A program made the position numbers and the translations under genes. Below the pieces are notes generated by a model that did no database searches, was not told where the DNA came from, and saw only the letters and a list, made by a program, of their open reading frames with translations. Of a DNA stretch of 64,000 nt, positions 1 through 7,688 are shown one piece after another (positions within the stretch are counted from its first letter, which is position 1; each line of letters starts with the position of its first letter). Origin of the DNA: Haloarcula japonica DSM 6131 (GTDB lineage: Archaea; Halobacteriota; Halobacteria; Halobacteriales; Haloarculaceae); the NCBI RefSeq assembly GCF_000336635.1, contig NZ_AOLY01000039.1, forward strand, positions 291,036 through 355,035. Direction: 5' to 3'.

Positions 1-204
1 GTCGGTTCGCTGTTCGGGCCGCTGTTCGGCGCTGGCCTGTACCTGTACATCGAAAACATCGTCAGCGGGTTCGAGACGATCGGCCCGTTCTGGCACCTCA
101 TTCTCGGCATCGTGTTCGTCGTCGCTGTCGTCCTCTTCCCGAACGGTATCTGGGGCGGTATCGACTACGTTCGTGACATGGTCGTCGGAGGTGAAGACGA
201 ATGA
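1..204 (+). CDS. livM: Branched-chain amino-acid ABC transporter permease, C-terminal end (LivM-like, partial)
   Basis: Frame 1 is open from the first base to a TGA at 202-204, giving the last 67 residues of a protein whose start lies outside the window. The fragment holds a hydrophobic segment (LILGIVFVVAVVLFPNGIW) followed by a short charged tail. The FPNGIWG-type ending is characteristic of LivM-family inner-membrane permeases. The stop overlaps the ATG of the LivG-type ATPase by four bases, and a LivF-type ATPase follows, which supports the permease assignment. It would form half of the membrane channel importing Leu/Ile/Val or related amides. The exact substrate cannot be read from this fragment. 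Confidence 0.8.
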   Translation, partial: VGSLFGPLFGAGLYLYIENIVSGFETIGPFWHLILGIVFVVAVVLFPNGIWGGIDYVRDMVVGGEDE

Positions 205-959
205 CTGTCCTCAAAACCGAGCAACTCACCAAGCAGTTCGGCGGCCTCACGGCCGTCGACGAGGTAGATCTGGAGATAGAACAGGGCGAGGGGGTAAGCC
301 TCATCGGCCCCAACGGCGCGGGGAAATCGACGTTCATCAACCTCGTCACCAGGCGGCTCGAACCGAGCTACGGCGAGATCGCGTTCCAAGGTGATTCCAT
401 CATCGGGATGGACCCACACGAGGTCGTCCAGCGAGGGATGAGCAAGTCCTTCCAGACAGCCTCTATCTTCCCCGAGCTAACCGTCAAGGAGAACGCAACC
501 ATCGCGGCGCTGGCGGCCGAGCACGGCTCGTTCCGGTTCAACTTCTTCCGGAATCAGAACAGCTACCCGGCGGTCGATGAACTGGCGAACGAGGTCCTCG
601 AATCGGTCGGTCTGTACGGCGAGCGGGAGAACCAGGCTGATAGCCTCGACTACGGGAACAAGCGCCGGCTCGAACTCGGCATCGCACTGGCCGCCGAGCC
701 GGACATGCTGCTGATGGACGAGCCGACGGCGGGAATGTCGCCCGACGAGACGAAATCGACCGTCGACCTCATCAAGCGGGTCAAGGAGGAACTCGACCTG
801 ACGTTCCTGCTTGTCGAACACGACATGGAGATCGTCTTCGACATCTCCGACCGCATCGTCGTCCTCAACCGCGGATCGGTTATCGCGGAGGGGACGCCGA
901 CGGAGGTACAGAACGACCCCGCTGTGCAGGAAGCGTACCTGGGAGGTGTCGAGGAATGA
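201..959 (+). CDS. livG: Branched-chain amino-acid ABC transporter ATP-binding protein LivG-like
   Basis: This 252-residue protein is a cytoplasmic ATPase energising amino-acid uptake. Walker A is GPNGAGKST (about residues 36-44), Walker B is LLMDEPTAGM and the H-loop is VEHDM. The signature loop reads LDYGNKRRLE, the form used by LivG rather than classic LSGGQ. The C-terminal EAYLGG matches the LivG tail. It overlaps the permease upstream and the LivF gene downstream by four bases each, so the operon is translationally coupled. The periplasmic-type binding protein and LivH should lie upstream of the window. Substrate specificity is inferred from family only. Confidence 0.9.
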   Translation: MTVLKTEQLTKQFGGLTAVDEVDLEIEQGEGVSLIGPNGAGKSTFINLVTRRLEPSYGEIAFQGDSIIGMDPHEVVQRGMSKSFQTASIFPELTVKENATIAALAAEHGSFRFNFFRNQNSYPAVDELANEVLESVGLYGERENQADSLDYGNKRRLELGIALAAEPDMLLMDEPTAGMSPDETKSTVDLIKRVKEELDLTFLLVEHDMEIVFDISDRIVVLNRGSVIAEGTPTEVQNDPAVQEAYLGGVEE

Positions 960-1699
960 CGCTGCTCGACGTGGACAACATCAACGGCTACTACGGCGAG
1001 AGCCACATCATTCAGGACGTGTCGATGAACGTCGACGATGGCGAGATCACGGCCTTACTGGGCCGTAACGGGGCGGGGAAAACCTCGACGCTCCGGTGTA
1101 TCTCCGGGGCGACGCCCCCGGACGTCCGGAGCGGCACGATCCAGTTCGACGGGACGAATATCACAAACGAGCCGCCGGAGGATATCGCCGTCCGCGGCAT
1201 TTCGCTGGTCCCGGAGGAACGGCGCGTGTTCACTGACCTGACTGTCGCCGAGAACCTCCACCTCGCGGACACCGTCCGCAACAAGTCGAACACCTGGCGG
1301 CGGAAGCTCGATTTCCGCGACGAAGGGATGTCGACGGCGGAGATCTACGAGTACTTCCCGAGACTCGACGAGCGACGCTCCCAGAAGGCCGGCACGCTCT
1401 CGGGCGGCGAACAGCAGATGCTCGCCATCGCCCGCGCGCTCCACCAGAGCACCGACCTGTTGATGCTCGACGAACCGTACGAGGGACTGGCCCCGCAGAT
1501 CATCGAATCCGTCGAAAACGCCATCGAACGCATCAGTGAGGACGGCACGACCATACTGCTGGTCGAGCAAAACGCCGTGGCGGCGATGAAAATCGCCGAC
1601 CGGTGTTACGTGCTGGACCGCGGAGAAGTGGTCTTCGAAGGGCCCGCCGAGGAACTACAGCAGGATCAAGAAACGCGGGACAAATATCTGGGTGTCTGA
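956..1699 (+). CDS. livF: Branched-chain amino-acid ABC transporter ATP-binding protein LivF-like
   Basis: Second ATPase of the transporter, 247 residues. Walker A is GRNGAGKTS, the signature is LSGGEQQ and Walker B is LLMLDEPYEGL, followed by VEQN, the usual LivF H-loop variant in which His is replaced. A stretch near residues 100-125 (NKSNTWRRKLDFRDEG) looks like a lineage-specific insertion before the FPRL segment. The start ATG overlaps the livG stop, and the stop codon abuts the ATG of the thioredoxin-fold gene with no gap. Together with LivG it should form the nucleotide-binding heterodimer. Confidence 0.9.
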   Translation: MTLLDVDNINGYYGESHIIQDVSMNVDDGEITALLGRNGAGKTSTLRCISGATPPDVRSGTIQFDGTNITNEPPEDIAVRGISLVPEERRVFTDLTVAENLHLADTVRNKSNTWRRKLDFRDEGMSTAEIYEYFPRLDERRSQKAGTLSGGEQQMLAIARALHQSTDLLMLDEPYEGLAPQIIESVENAIERISEDGTTILLVEQNAVAAMKIADRCYVLDRGEVVFEGPAEELQQDQETRDKYLGV

Positions 1700-2383
1700 A
1701 TGTCGGAAACACAATCTGCCGAAGCGCTACTCGACGCACTGGAGTCGGAAGATGTCGTCGTCATCGACGCGGAAACGGACGAAGTCAGCACGACGAAAGC
1801 GTTCGAGGCCGACCGCGAGGTGTACTACGACACCTACGTGACGATGGGCGACGCGGAGTTCCACGAGTCTGTCGCCGAGGTATTCGGCCTCGGTTCAGCC
1901 GCCGAAGCGGCCGAGCGTGTCGACGAACTCGACGTGTCGCGCGAGGAGTTCGCCACGTTCCTGACCCTGCGGTCGAACGTCGAGGACTCCTACACCACCG
2001 CGGAACTGACGACGATGGCACAGATGGCGACCGAACTGGGGCCGGAGACGCCGGTCCCCGACGGCGTCGAACATCTGGACGACGACAGCTACGAGGCCTT
2101 CGTCGACGCCCACGACCGGTGTGTCGTTACCGTGTGGAAACTGTTCTGTGACCCCTGCGAAGCGATGAAAGAGCAGTTAGACGACGTGCTGGCCGCGTTC
2201 CCGGACGGCGTCCCGGTCGGCGGCGTCGCCGGTGAGCGGTCCCCGGAGTTCTGTCAGTCGGCCGGGGTCAACGCGGCGCCCGCGTTCGTGCTGTTCGAGG
2301 ACGGCGAACCCGTCGAGCGGATCACCGGCCGGACTGACCCGTCGGCGCTCGCCGCGCGGGTCGAAGAAGTGTACGGCAACTAA
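1700..2383 (+). CDS. Thioredoxin-fold protein at the end of the liv operon
   Basis: This 227-residue acidic protein starts on the base after the livF stop. The C-terminal 95 residues carry a thioredoxin-like domain with active site CDPC in LFCDPCEAMK, the cis-Pro region APAFVLFEDGEPV and a final helix. The N-terminal 130 residues are helical and acidic, with no domain I recognise. No signal peptide is visible, so it should act in the cytoplasm as a dithiol-disulfide oxidoreductase. Why it is coupled to an amino-acid transporter is not evident. The gene ends nine bases before the convergent universal stress gene. Confidence 0.8.
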   Translation: MSETQSAEALLDALESEDVVVIDAETDEVSTTKAFEADREVYYDTYVTMGDAEFHESVAEVFGLGSAAEAAERVDELDVSREEFATFLTLRSNVEDSYTTAELTTMAQMATELGPETPVPDGVEHLDDDSYEAFVDAHDRCVVTVWKLFCDPCEAMKEQLDDVLAAFPDGVPVGGVAGERSPEFCQSAGVNAAPAFVLFEDGEPVERITGRTDPSALAARVEEVYGN

Positions 2384-2391
2384 CTGCGGCG

Positions 2392-2790
2392 TTACTCTTC
2401 TTCGCCGCTGCAGACCAGCACGGACCGGTCCGTGCCCAGAATCACGCTCTGTGTGACGCTGCCGAACAGCACCTTGCCCGTCGGCGTCCGCTTGCGGCCG
2501 GCGACGACGATCATGTCGGCGTCCTGCTCGTCGGCCAGTCGAAGGATCGCGTCGGCCGGCTCGCCGCTTGACTCTTCCAGAGCCACCTCGACGCCAGCGT
2601 CCTCGAGGACTTCTCGTGCCCGGCGCACGGAGGCCACCTGATCGACGGACGCGCCTTCGGGGTTCTCCTCGAAGTCGTGTAGCAGCGTGACACGGACCTG
2701 GCTTGCGTCCATCGGAACTTCGGTTATCGCTTCCGCGATGGCAGTCCCACGAGCCTCACTTTTGTCTATCCCAGCGACAATTTCGTACAT
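2392..2790 (-). CDS. Universal stress protein (UspA family)
   Basis: A 132-residue single Usp domain. It begins with strand MYEIVAGIDKSE, has acidic DEQDADMIVVAGR, and ends with the nucleotide-loop motif TGKVLFGSVTQSVI that marks ATP-binding Usp members. An in-frame TTG at 2817 would add nine residues, but the ATG at 2790 puts the first strand at the usual distance from the terminus. An A/T-rich element at 2843-2850 suggests transcription starting around 2820, leaving a short leader. The biological trigger is unknown. Confidence 0.88.
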   Translation of the reverse strand: MYEIVAGIDKSEARGTAIAEAITEVPMDASQVRVTLLHDFEENPEGASVDQVASVRRAREVLEDAGVEVALEESSGEPADAILRLADEQDADMIVVAGRKRTPTGKVLFGSVTQSVILGTDRSVLVCSGEEE

Positions 2791-2898
2791 GCTCGCTTCA
2801 TCCGTAGGACGGGCCAACCCTTAGTTCTGGCCCGGATTTCGAATATAAATCATCAAAATCACGCCGGGTATCACAGCTCGCAGGTCGGCGCGGCGGCG

Positions 2899-4311
2899 TC
2901 AGTCGCCGAACGGCCCCATACCGCCGCCACCCATGCCGCCCATACCGCCGCCACCGCCGCCACCGCCCTGCTGCATCTGTTTCATCATCCGCTCCATGTC
3001 GCCGTCGCCCATGCCCTGGAACTGCTTGAGCATCTGCTCCATCTGCTTGTGCTGCTGGAGGAGTTCACGCACCCGCTCCTCGGGCTTGCCGGACCCACGG
3101 CAGATACGCCTGGTCCGGGACTGGCCGACGACGCGGGGGTTCTCCAGTTCCTCTTCTGTCATCGAGTCCATGATGACGTCGAAGTCCCGCATCCGCTCCT
3201 GGGTCACATCCATCGCGTCGTCCGGGAGCTGGTCCATCAGTCCGCCGCCCAGACCGGGGATCATGTCCATCACCTGGTCGAGCGGCCCCATGTTGTTCAT
3301 CGTCTGCATCTGCTTGCGCATGTCCTTGAGAGTGAACTGCCCCTCCAGCATGTCCTCGGGGTCCCAGTCCTCCTCGTCGCCTTCCTGGGTTTCCTCCATC
3401 GCACGCTCGACCCGTTCGGTGAGCTGTTTGAGGTCGCCCATGCCGAGCAGTCGGGAGATGAACCCGGAGGGCTCGAACCGCTCGATATCCTTGACGGTCT
3501 CCCCGGAGCCGAGGAAGGCGATGGTTGAGTCCGTCTCGTTGACGGCGGCGAGCGCGCCCCCACCTTTCGCCGTCCCGTCGAGCTTCGTGATGACGACGCC
3601 GTCGATGCCGATAGCGGCCTCGAAGTCGGCGGCCTGGCTCTTTGCGCTCTGGCCCATCGCCGCGTCCAGCACGAGCAGGTCCCGGTCCGGCTGGACCTCT
3701 TGCTCGATGCGCTCGATCTGTTCGATAAGCTCCTCGTTCAGGCCGTCACGGCCCGCCGTGTCTACGATGCGAACGTCCGCGTTCTCCGTCGCTTCCAGCC
3801 CGTCGCGGGCGATCTTCACCGGGTCGTCCTCGTCGGGGTCGCCGTAGAAGTCCACCTCGGCGCGCTCGGCCATCTCCTTGGACTGGTCGTACGCGCCGGG
3901 TCGGTCCGTGTCGGTCTGGATGATGGCCGGCCGGAGCCCTTTCGTCGAGAACCACCACGCCATCTTCGCGGCCGTCGTCGTCTTCCCTGAGCCGTACAGG
4001 CCGGCGAGCATGATGGTCTGCTCTTCCAGCGGAAGTTCGGTCGACTCGCCGACGAGGTCGACCAGTTCCTCGTAGACGATTCGCAGGACCCAGTCCCGCG
4101 GCGTCGTGCCCGCCGGGGGTTCCTCCTCCAGCGCCCGCGTCTCAATACTGTCGGAGAGATCCTGAACGAGCCCGACGTCCACGTCGGCCTGCAGCAGCGA
4201 CCGCTGAATCTCCTTGACGATGTCCTCGATGTCCTCCTCGGAGAGCCGGGACTTCCCCCGGAGGTCATCAAGTGTCCCCCGGAGCGAACTCCCAAGATCG
4301 TCGAGTACCAT
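2899..4311 (-). CDS. srp54: Signal recognition particle protein SRP54 (Ffh)
   Basis: A 470-residue SRP GTPase that binds 7S RNA and signal sequences and targets ribosomes to the membrane. Domain order is the N domain (1-95), the G domain with [16 protein letters not shown] and [10 protein letters not shown], then a methionine-rich M domain from about 310 with the RNA-binding [12 protein letters not shown] segment. The tail is very rich in Gly and Met ([18 protein letters not shown]). The receptor FtsY is encoded about 7 kb away on the same strand. The start is the ATG at 4309-4311, with a TTTAC-type element about 30 bp upstream, consistent with a near-leaderless mRNA. Confidence 0.97.
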   Translation of the reverse strand: MVLDDLGSSLRGTLDDLRGKSRLSEEDIEDIVKEIQRSLLQADVDVGLVQDLSDSIETRALEEEPPAGTTPRDWVLRIVYEELVDLVGESTELPLEEQTIMLAGLYGSGKTTTAAKMAWWFSTKGLRPAIIQTDTDRPGAYDQSKEMAERAEVDFYGDPDEDDPVKIARDGLEATENADVRIVDTAGRDGLNEELIEQIERIEQEVQPDRDLLVLDAAMGQSAKSQAADFEAAIGIDGVVITKLDGTAKGGGALAAVNETDSTIAFLGSGETVKDIERFEPSGFISRLLGMGDLKQLTERVERAMEETQEGDEEDWDPEDMLEGQFTLKDMRKQMQTMNNMGPLDQVMDMIPGLGGGLMDQLPDDAMDVTQERMRDFDVIMDSMTEEELENPRVVGQSRTRRICRGSGKPEERVRELLQQHKQMEQMLKQFQGMGDGDMERMMKQMQQGGGGGGGGMGGMGGGGMGPFGD

Positions 4312-4572
4312 TGTTAGCGCGAGATACGCGACGGCGCGGGTAAAGGCTTGTTGTCATGCTGTCGCCCGCTAACCGCTGGGATGGCTGCCGTATCCGTTCG
4401 GTTGGGGTTGATTCGCTCACTGCTATCGGAGCGAGGCAGCATGCCAGGTCCAGCCCACTTTTCCGACCATCTTCGGGCGGGACGTGGTATCTGTGTGGAC
4501 AGCATCTGCATGATTAATTCCACGCCTACCGGTGGCGAAAGGGTCAAAAGGTCGAACCGACTGGTCGACAAT

Positions 4573-5481
4573 ATGGGCGTTCTCGGGCAGCTCGGATTCA
4601 TGATCACCTTTCTTTCGGTGGGCGTCGCCGCCGGCCACCTCGGGCTGTTGACCGAGCGACGGACGGATATCCTCACCACACTCGTCTTTACTGTCGCGCT
4701 GCCGGCACTCATATTCCGGTCCACGTATGACCGCCCGCTACGGGAGATCATTTCGCCGGCGCTGCTCGGGGGGTTCTGGACCGTCATCGTGCTGACGGTC
4801 CTCCTGGGCTGGCTCGTCCACCGACGACTGGAATCGGCGAGTCGCCGGAGCGTGTCGGTCGTCCAGTCGTACCACAGCAACATGGGGTTTCTCGGCCTCC
4901 CGCTGGTGGCGGAAACGATGGGTAGCGACGCGACGGCCGTTGCCAGCGTCATCCTCGGGATCGGCGCACTCACACACGTCCCGGTGACGGTGTTTCTGCT
5001 GGTCCGCATCAACGGCAGCGACGCCTCGCTGCTGGGCGAGTGCAAGAAGCTCCTCACAAACCCGGTACTCATCGCGCTCGGGGCCGGTATCGCGGCGTCA
5101 GTCCTGTCGGTGTCGGTCCCGGAGACACTCGTCCGGGCGCTCGCGCTGCCGGCGGAACTAGCGCTGCCCGTCGCGTTGCTGTGTATCGGCGCGACGCTGG
5201 ATACGGACCTCCCGCTGTCGGACGTACAGGAGACTGCCAGCGTGGTCGGGCTGAAGGTGCTGTGGATGCCGGCGCTGGCGTGGCTGGTCTACTCTTCGCT
5301 ATCGATGGACGCGACGGCGCTCGGCGCGGCGGTCGTGATGTTCGGCGCACCCACCGCCGTCTCGACGTACGTCTACACGACGGAGCTGGGCGGGGACGCG
5401 GCGTTTGCCTCACTGAACGTCTTCACCTCGACGGTGGCCTCCATCGGAACGCTCTCCGTGCTGATCTGGCTGTTCGGCTGA
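4573..5481 (+). CDS. AEC family (auxin efflux carrier-like) transporter
   Basis: A 302-residue integral membrane protein with about ten predicted helices in two halves, as in the AEC/BART superfamily. It opens with GQLGFMITFLSVGVAAGHLGLL and contains the QSYHSNMGFLGLPL core motif typical of the family. The frame stays open 75 codons upstream, but that stretch is hydrophilic and the ATG at 4573 fits the family length. A run AAAAGG about 25 bp upstream may be the TATA element. Substrates of archaeal AEC proteins are mostly unknown; organic-anion efflux is the usual guess. Neighbouring genes give no further clue. Confidence 0.85.
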   Translation: MGVLGQLGFMITFLSVGVAAGHLGLLTERRTDILTTLVFTVALPALIFRSTYDRPLREIISPALLGGFWTVIVLTVLLGWLVHRRLESASRRSVSVVQSYHSNMGFLGLPLVAETMGSDATAVASVILGIGALTHVPVTVFLLVRINGSDASLLGECKKLLTNPVLIALGAGIAASVLSVSVPETLVRALALPAELALPVALLCIGATLDTDLPLSDVQETASVVGLKVLWMPALAWLVYSSLSMDATALGAAVVMFGAPTAVSTYVYTTELGGDAAFASLNVFTSTVASIGTLSVLIWLFG

Positions 5482-5529
5482 CGCCCCGCCGTGGCCACGC
5501 TTTTGCCCGCCGACGCCCCCACCGACGAT

Positions 5530-5904
5530 ATGGGCTATCATCAGATCGACCCACAGGACCTGCCGGAAGCCGAGGACTACCCCTGTGACCGGCGCGGTAT
5601 CTCCGACGCCGCCGAACTCCACGCGGTGCACGCGGCCACCTACGAGATGGCACCCGGCGAGGACCTCTCGCGGGCCTACCACTACCATGAGACGCGCGAG
5701 GAACTGTTCTACGTGCTCGACGGCACGCTCCACGTCGAAACGCCCGAGGGAGAGTACGTGGTCTCGTCCGACGAAGCGTTCGTCGCCGAACCGGAAAGCC
5801 CACACCGCGCGCACAACCCGGCCGACGCCGACGAGTCGGTAACCGTCCTGGGTGTCGGCGCGCCACCGACCGACATCGCGCGGCCGTACGACCCGGACGC
5901 GTAG
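5530..5904 (+). CDS. Cupin-domain protein
   Basis: A 124-residue single cupin barrel. Motif 1 has the metal-binding pattern HYHETREELFYVLDG (two His and a Glu) and motif 2 ends with SPHRAHNP, giving the fourth ligand. It should bind a divalent metal, but catalytic activity cannot be inferred. The ATG at 5530 is preferred over an upstream GTG at 5491, because a CTTTTGC element at about 5500-5506 lies 26 bp before the ATG, consistent with a leaderless mRNA. It lies between an AEC carrier and KDPG aldolase on the same strand, each with its own promoter-like element. Confidence 0.82.
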   Translation: MGYHQIDPQDLPEAEDYPCDRRGISDAAELHAVHAATYEMAPGEDLSRAYHYHETREELFYVLDGTLHVETPEGEYVVSSDEAFVAEPESPHRAHNPADADESVTVLGVGAPPTDIARPYDPDA

Positions 5905-5959
5905 CGAGTGGTCCGGCGGTTCAGACACGCTTTTCAGCCACCCCATCACAGTTGCGCCC

Positions 5960-6610
5960 ATGACGAGCAAACAAGCGGTACAACAGGAACTGGTCGACAG
6001 CGGCGTGACGGCGGTCCTGCGTGGAATTCCCGAGGACAAGATGGTCGACGTGGCGACAGCCGTCCACGAGGGCGGCGTCACGGCGCTGGAACTGACGGCC
6101 GACGCGAAGCGCTGCTCGGACATGATCGCTGCCGTCGACAAGGCGCTCGACGACACCGATGCCATCATCGGGGCCGGCACGGTCATGGACGCCGCCGCCG
6201 CCCGAAACGTCATTGAGGCCGGGGCGGAGTTCGTCCTCGCACCGAACCTCAACGAAGAGGTCATCGACGTGTGTAATCGCGAGGGAGTCCTCGCTATCCC
6301 GGGCGTCATGACGCCGACGGAGGCCGCCGACGCGATGGAAGCGGGCGCGGACATCCTGAAGATGTTCCCGGCAAAAACGGTCGGACCGGACCACATCGGC
6401 GCGCTCCAGGGGCCGCTCGGTGACGTCCCGATTATGCCGACCGGCGGCGTCTCGACCGACAACGTCGACGAGTTCTTCGATGCCGGCGCGGTCGCCGTCG
6501 GCGCGGGCTCGGCGCTAGTCAACTACGAAGCCATCGAGAACGACGACATGGACGGGGTCCGCGAACAGGCCGCGGCGTTCGTCGACGCCGTCGAGGCCGC
6601 CCGAGAGTAG
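5960..6610 (+). CDS. kdpgA: 2-dehydro-3-deoxy-phosphogluconate (KDPG) aldolase
   Basis: A 216-residue class I aldolase of the Eda family, splitting KDPG into pyruvate and glyceraldehyde 3-phosphate in the Entner-Doudoroff route. E44 (TALELT) and K134 (DILKMFPAKT) align with the catalytic Glu45 and Schiff-base Lys133 of E. coli Eda. GAGTV at 71-75 and the phosphate-binding PTGGVSTDN are also present. The ATG at 5960 has a CTTTTCA element 26 bp upstream, suggesting a leaderless transcript. It resembles bacterial Eda rather than the archaeal KdgA lineage. A DgoD-like sugar-acid dehydratase is encoded at 42282-43457. Confidence 0.92.
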   Translation: MTSKQAVQQELVDSGVTAVLRGIPEDKMVDVATAVHEGGVTALELTADAKRCSDMIAAVDKALDDTDAIIGAGTVMDAAAARNVIEAGAEFVLAPNLNEEVIDVCNREGVLAIPGVMTPTEAADAMEAGADILKMFPAKTVGPDHIGALQGPLGDVPIMPTGGVSTDNVDEFFDAGAVAVGAGSALVNYEAIENDDMDGVREQAAAFVDAVEAARE

Positions 6611-6617
6611 CAACAAT

Positions 6618-6639
6618 CTCACCTAGCCGGTGAGAAAAA
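6618..6639. terminator. Hairpin between convergent genes, likely terminator
   Basis: CTCACC at 6618-6623 pairs perfectly with GGTGAG at 6629-6634 across a five-base loop, and AAAAA follows at 6635-6639. On the minus strand this gives a T-run just after the lipoprotein gene, then the hairpin. It lies in the 51-bp gap between two converging genes and could end transcription from either side. Confidence 0.6.
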
Positions 6640-6661
6640 GATCCGGTACGGCGCGGCCGGC

Positions 6662-7138
6662 TTACTCTTCGGTTTCGTTCGCGGTCGTTTCGTTGCCTGT
6701 CTCGTTCCCGGTCGTACCGGTCTCATTGCCGGGCAGTTCAGTTTCGTTGCTAGGTATTTCGGTTTCGTTACTGGGTATGTCCGTTTCGTTGCCCGGAATA
6801 TCCGTCTCGTTACCAGGCATTTCTGTTTCGTTGCCCGGGACCTCGGTATCGTTTTCGGGTATGTCGGTCTCGTTTCCGAGGGTGTCAGTCTCGCTTTCGC
6901 CGAGTTCCGTCTCGGTCTCCATTCCGGTTTCTTCCTCGGTCTGGATCTCAGTCTCGGCCTCTGTCTCTTCTTCGGTCATCATGTCGGTCTCTTCTTCCGT
7001 GGGCGTGCCCGGCCCCTCCGCGCCGCCACCGGGCGTCTCCGTCCCGCTGCCGTCGGAACCGCCACAGCCAGCGAGGGCCACGAGTGTGCCGCCCGCGAGT
7101 TTGAGTACGTTCCGCCGAGATTTGATCGGTCGTTCCAT
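6662..7138 (-). CDS. Tat-exported lipoprotein with heptad-spaced N-glycosylation sequons
   Basis: A 158-residue protein. R8-R9-N-V-L-K begins a Tat-type signal, and LAGC at 22-25 is a lipobox with C25 as the lipidation site, so the mature protein is a surface lipoprotein. After a Gly/Ser linker and an acidic Thr/Glu stretch (46-85), residues 89-154 are a degenerate seven-residue repeat of the form (D/E)-I-P-G-N-E-T. Asn of an N-X-T sequon falls at 89, 96, 103, 110, 117, 124, 131, 138 and 145, exactly every seven residues, then at 149 and 154. There is no folded domain. A spacer or glycan-display role is inference. A TTTATGAA element lies about 30 bp upstream. Confidence 0.8.
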   Translation of the reverse strand: MERPIKSRRNVLKLAGGTLVALAGCGGSDGSGTETPGGGAEGPGTPTEEETDMMTEEETEAETEIQTEEETGMETETELGESETDTLGNETDIPENDTEVPGNETEMPGNETDIPGNETDIPSNETEIPSNETELPGNETGTTGNETGNETTANETEE

Positions 7139-7687
7139 AGCGTTTCACCCAAGACCATCGGGGCAGTTTATGAATTACCTGCTAAGCGTCTGACGGAGAG
7201 CTGACAGAACTGGTTAGCCACACCCGAAGTCAGGGCCGGACCTCGGGGCAGGCATAAACTGTCCCACTCAGGCCATGATTGGTCGAGCGGCAGTATCAGA
7301 TTGAGCTGCTCGGCGGGTCTCGCGGGGGAATACGGCTCGTAACGAAGCGGAGTTCGGTGTGCAACGCAAGGGGACTGCAAACGAGCAGTAACCATCCGGC
7401 TCACACTGCCGGGAGATTCTTATCCGACGCATAGTTCACGCCATTGCCGGAGTCGGCGAACGGGACAATCGCTTCGCTCTCCGTCTCGTGAGGGTTGTTT
7501 CCGCGGTTGGTTCCACGGGAAAGGCAGCCGGGCCGGCCATCTGCGACCACCGGCGTCGACAGTTCACACACAGCGGGTCCGGACAGGGTCGCCTTACCAT
7601 CGGCTTCACGGTCAAAATCCGCTCGACCGCAGCTTAGCTACGGTATAACGTCACTGGAACGTACGGGAGAACCGCCTCTCGTTCCAG
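7139..7687. other. Gene-poor interval of about 550 bp
   Basis: I find no convincing coding frame here; candidate frames on both strands are short, lack haloarchaeal codon bias and do not resemble known families. I looked for tRNA T-loop signatures and for SRP or RNase P RNA core motifs and saw none. The right end holds an inverted repeat (7653-7688) at the 3' end of the F420-dehydrogenase-like gene. The left end contains the lipoprotein promoter. The remainder could be a regulatory region, a non-coding RNA or decayed sequence. Confidence 0.5.
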
Positions 7688-7688
7688 T
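7653..7688 (-). terminator. Inverted repeat at the 3' end of the NirA/FrhB-like operon
   Basis: ACTGGAAC at 7653-7660 is perfectly complementary to GTTCCAGT at 7681-7688, and inside it GAGA (7667-7670) can pair with TCTC (7677-7680), leaving a six-base bulge. It overlaps the stop codon of the minus-strand flavoprotein gene. It could be a terminator or mRNA-end stabiliser; no strong T-run follows, so the call is tentative. Confidence 0.4.

Noticed and set aside
2899-3000. GGN-rich repeats at the srp54 3' end and pfdA 5' end looked like simple-sequence repeats of a mobile origin.
   Set aside because: They encode Gly/Met or Gly runs at protein termini that are plausible parts of these proteins; nothing suggests transposition.
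4348-4572. Seventy-five-codon in-frame extension of the AEC carrier.
   Set aside because: The extension is hydrophilic and unlike the family N-terminus; ATG 4573 begins the first membrane helix at normal distance.
7139-7687. Possible tRNA, 7S RNA or RNase P RNA in the gene-free interval.
   Set aside because: No T-loop signature, no conserved SRP helix-8 or RNase P core motifs could be found on either strand by eye.
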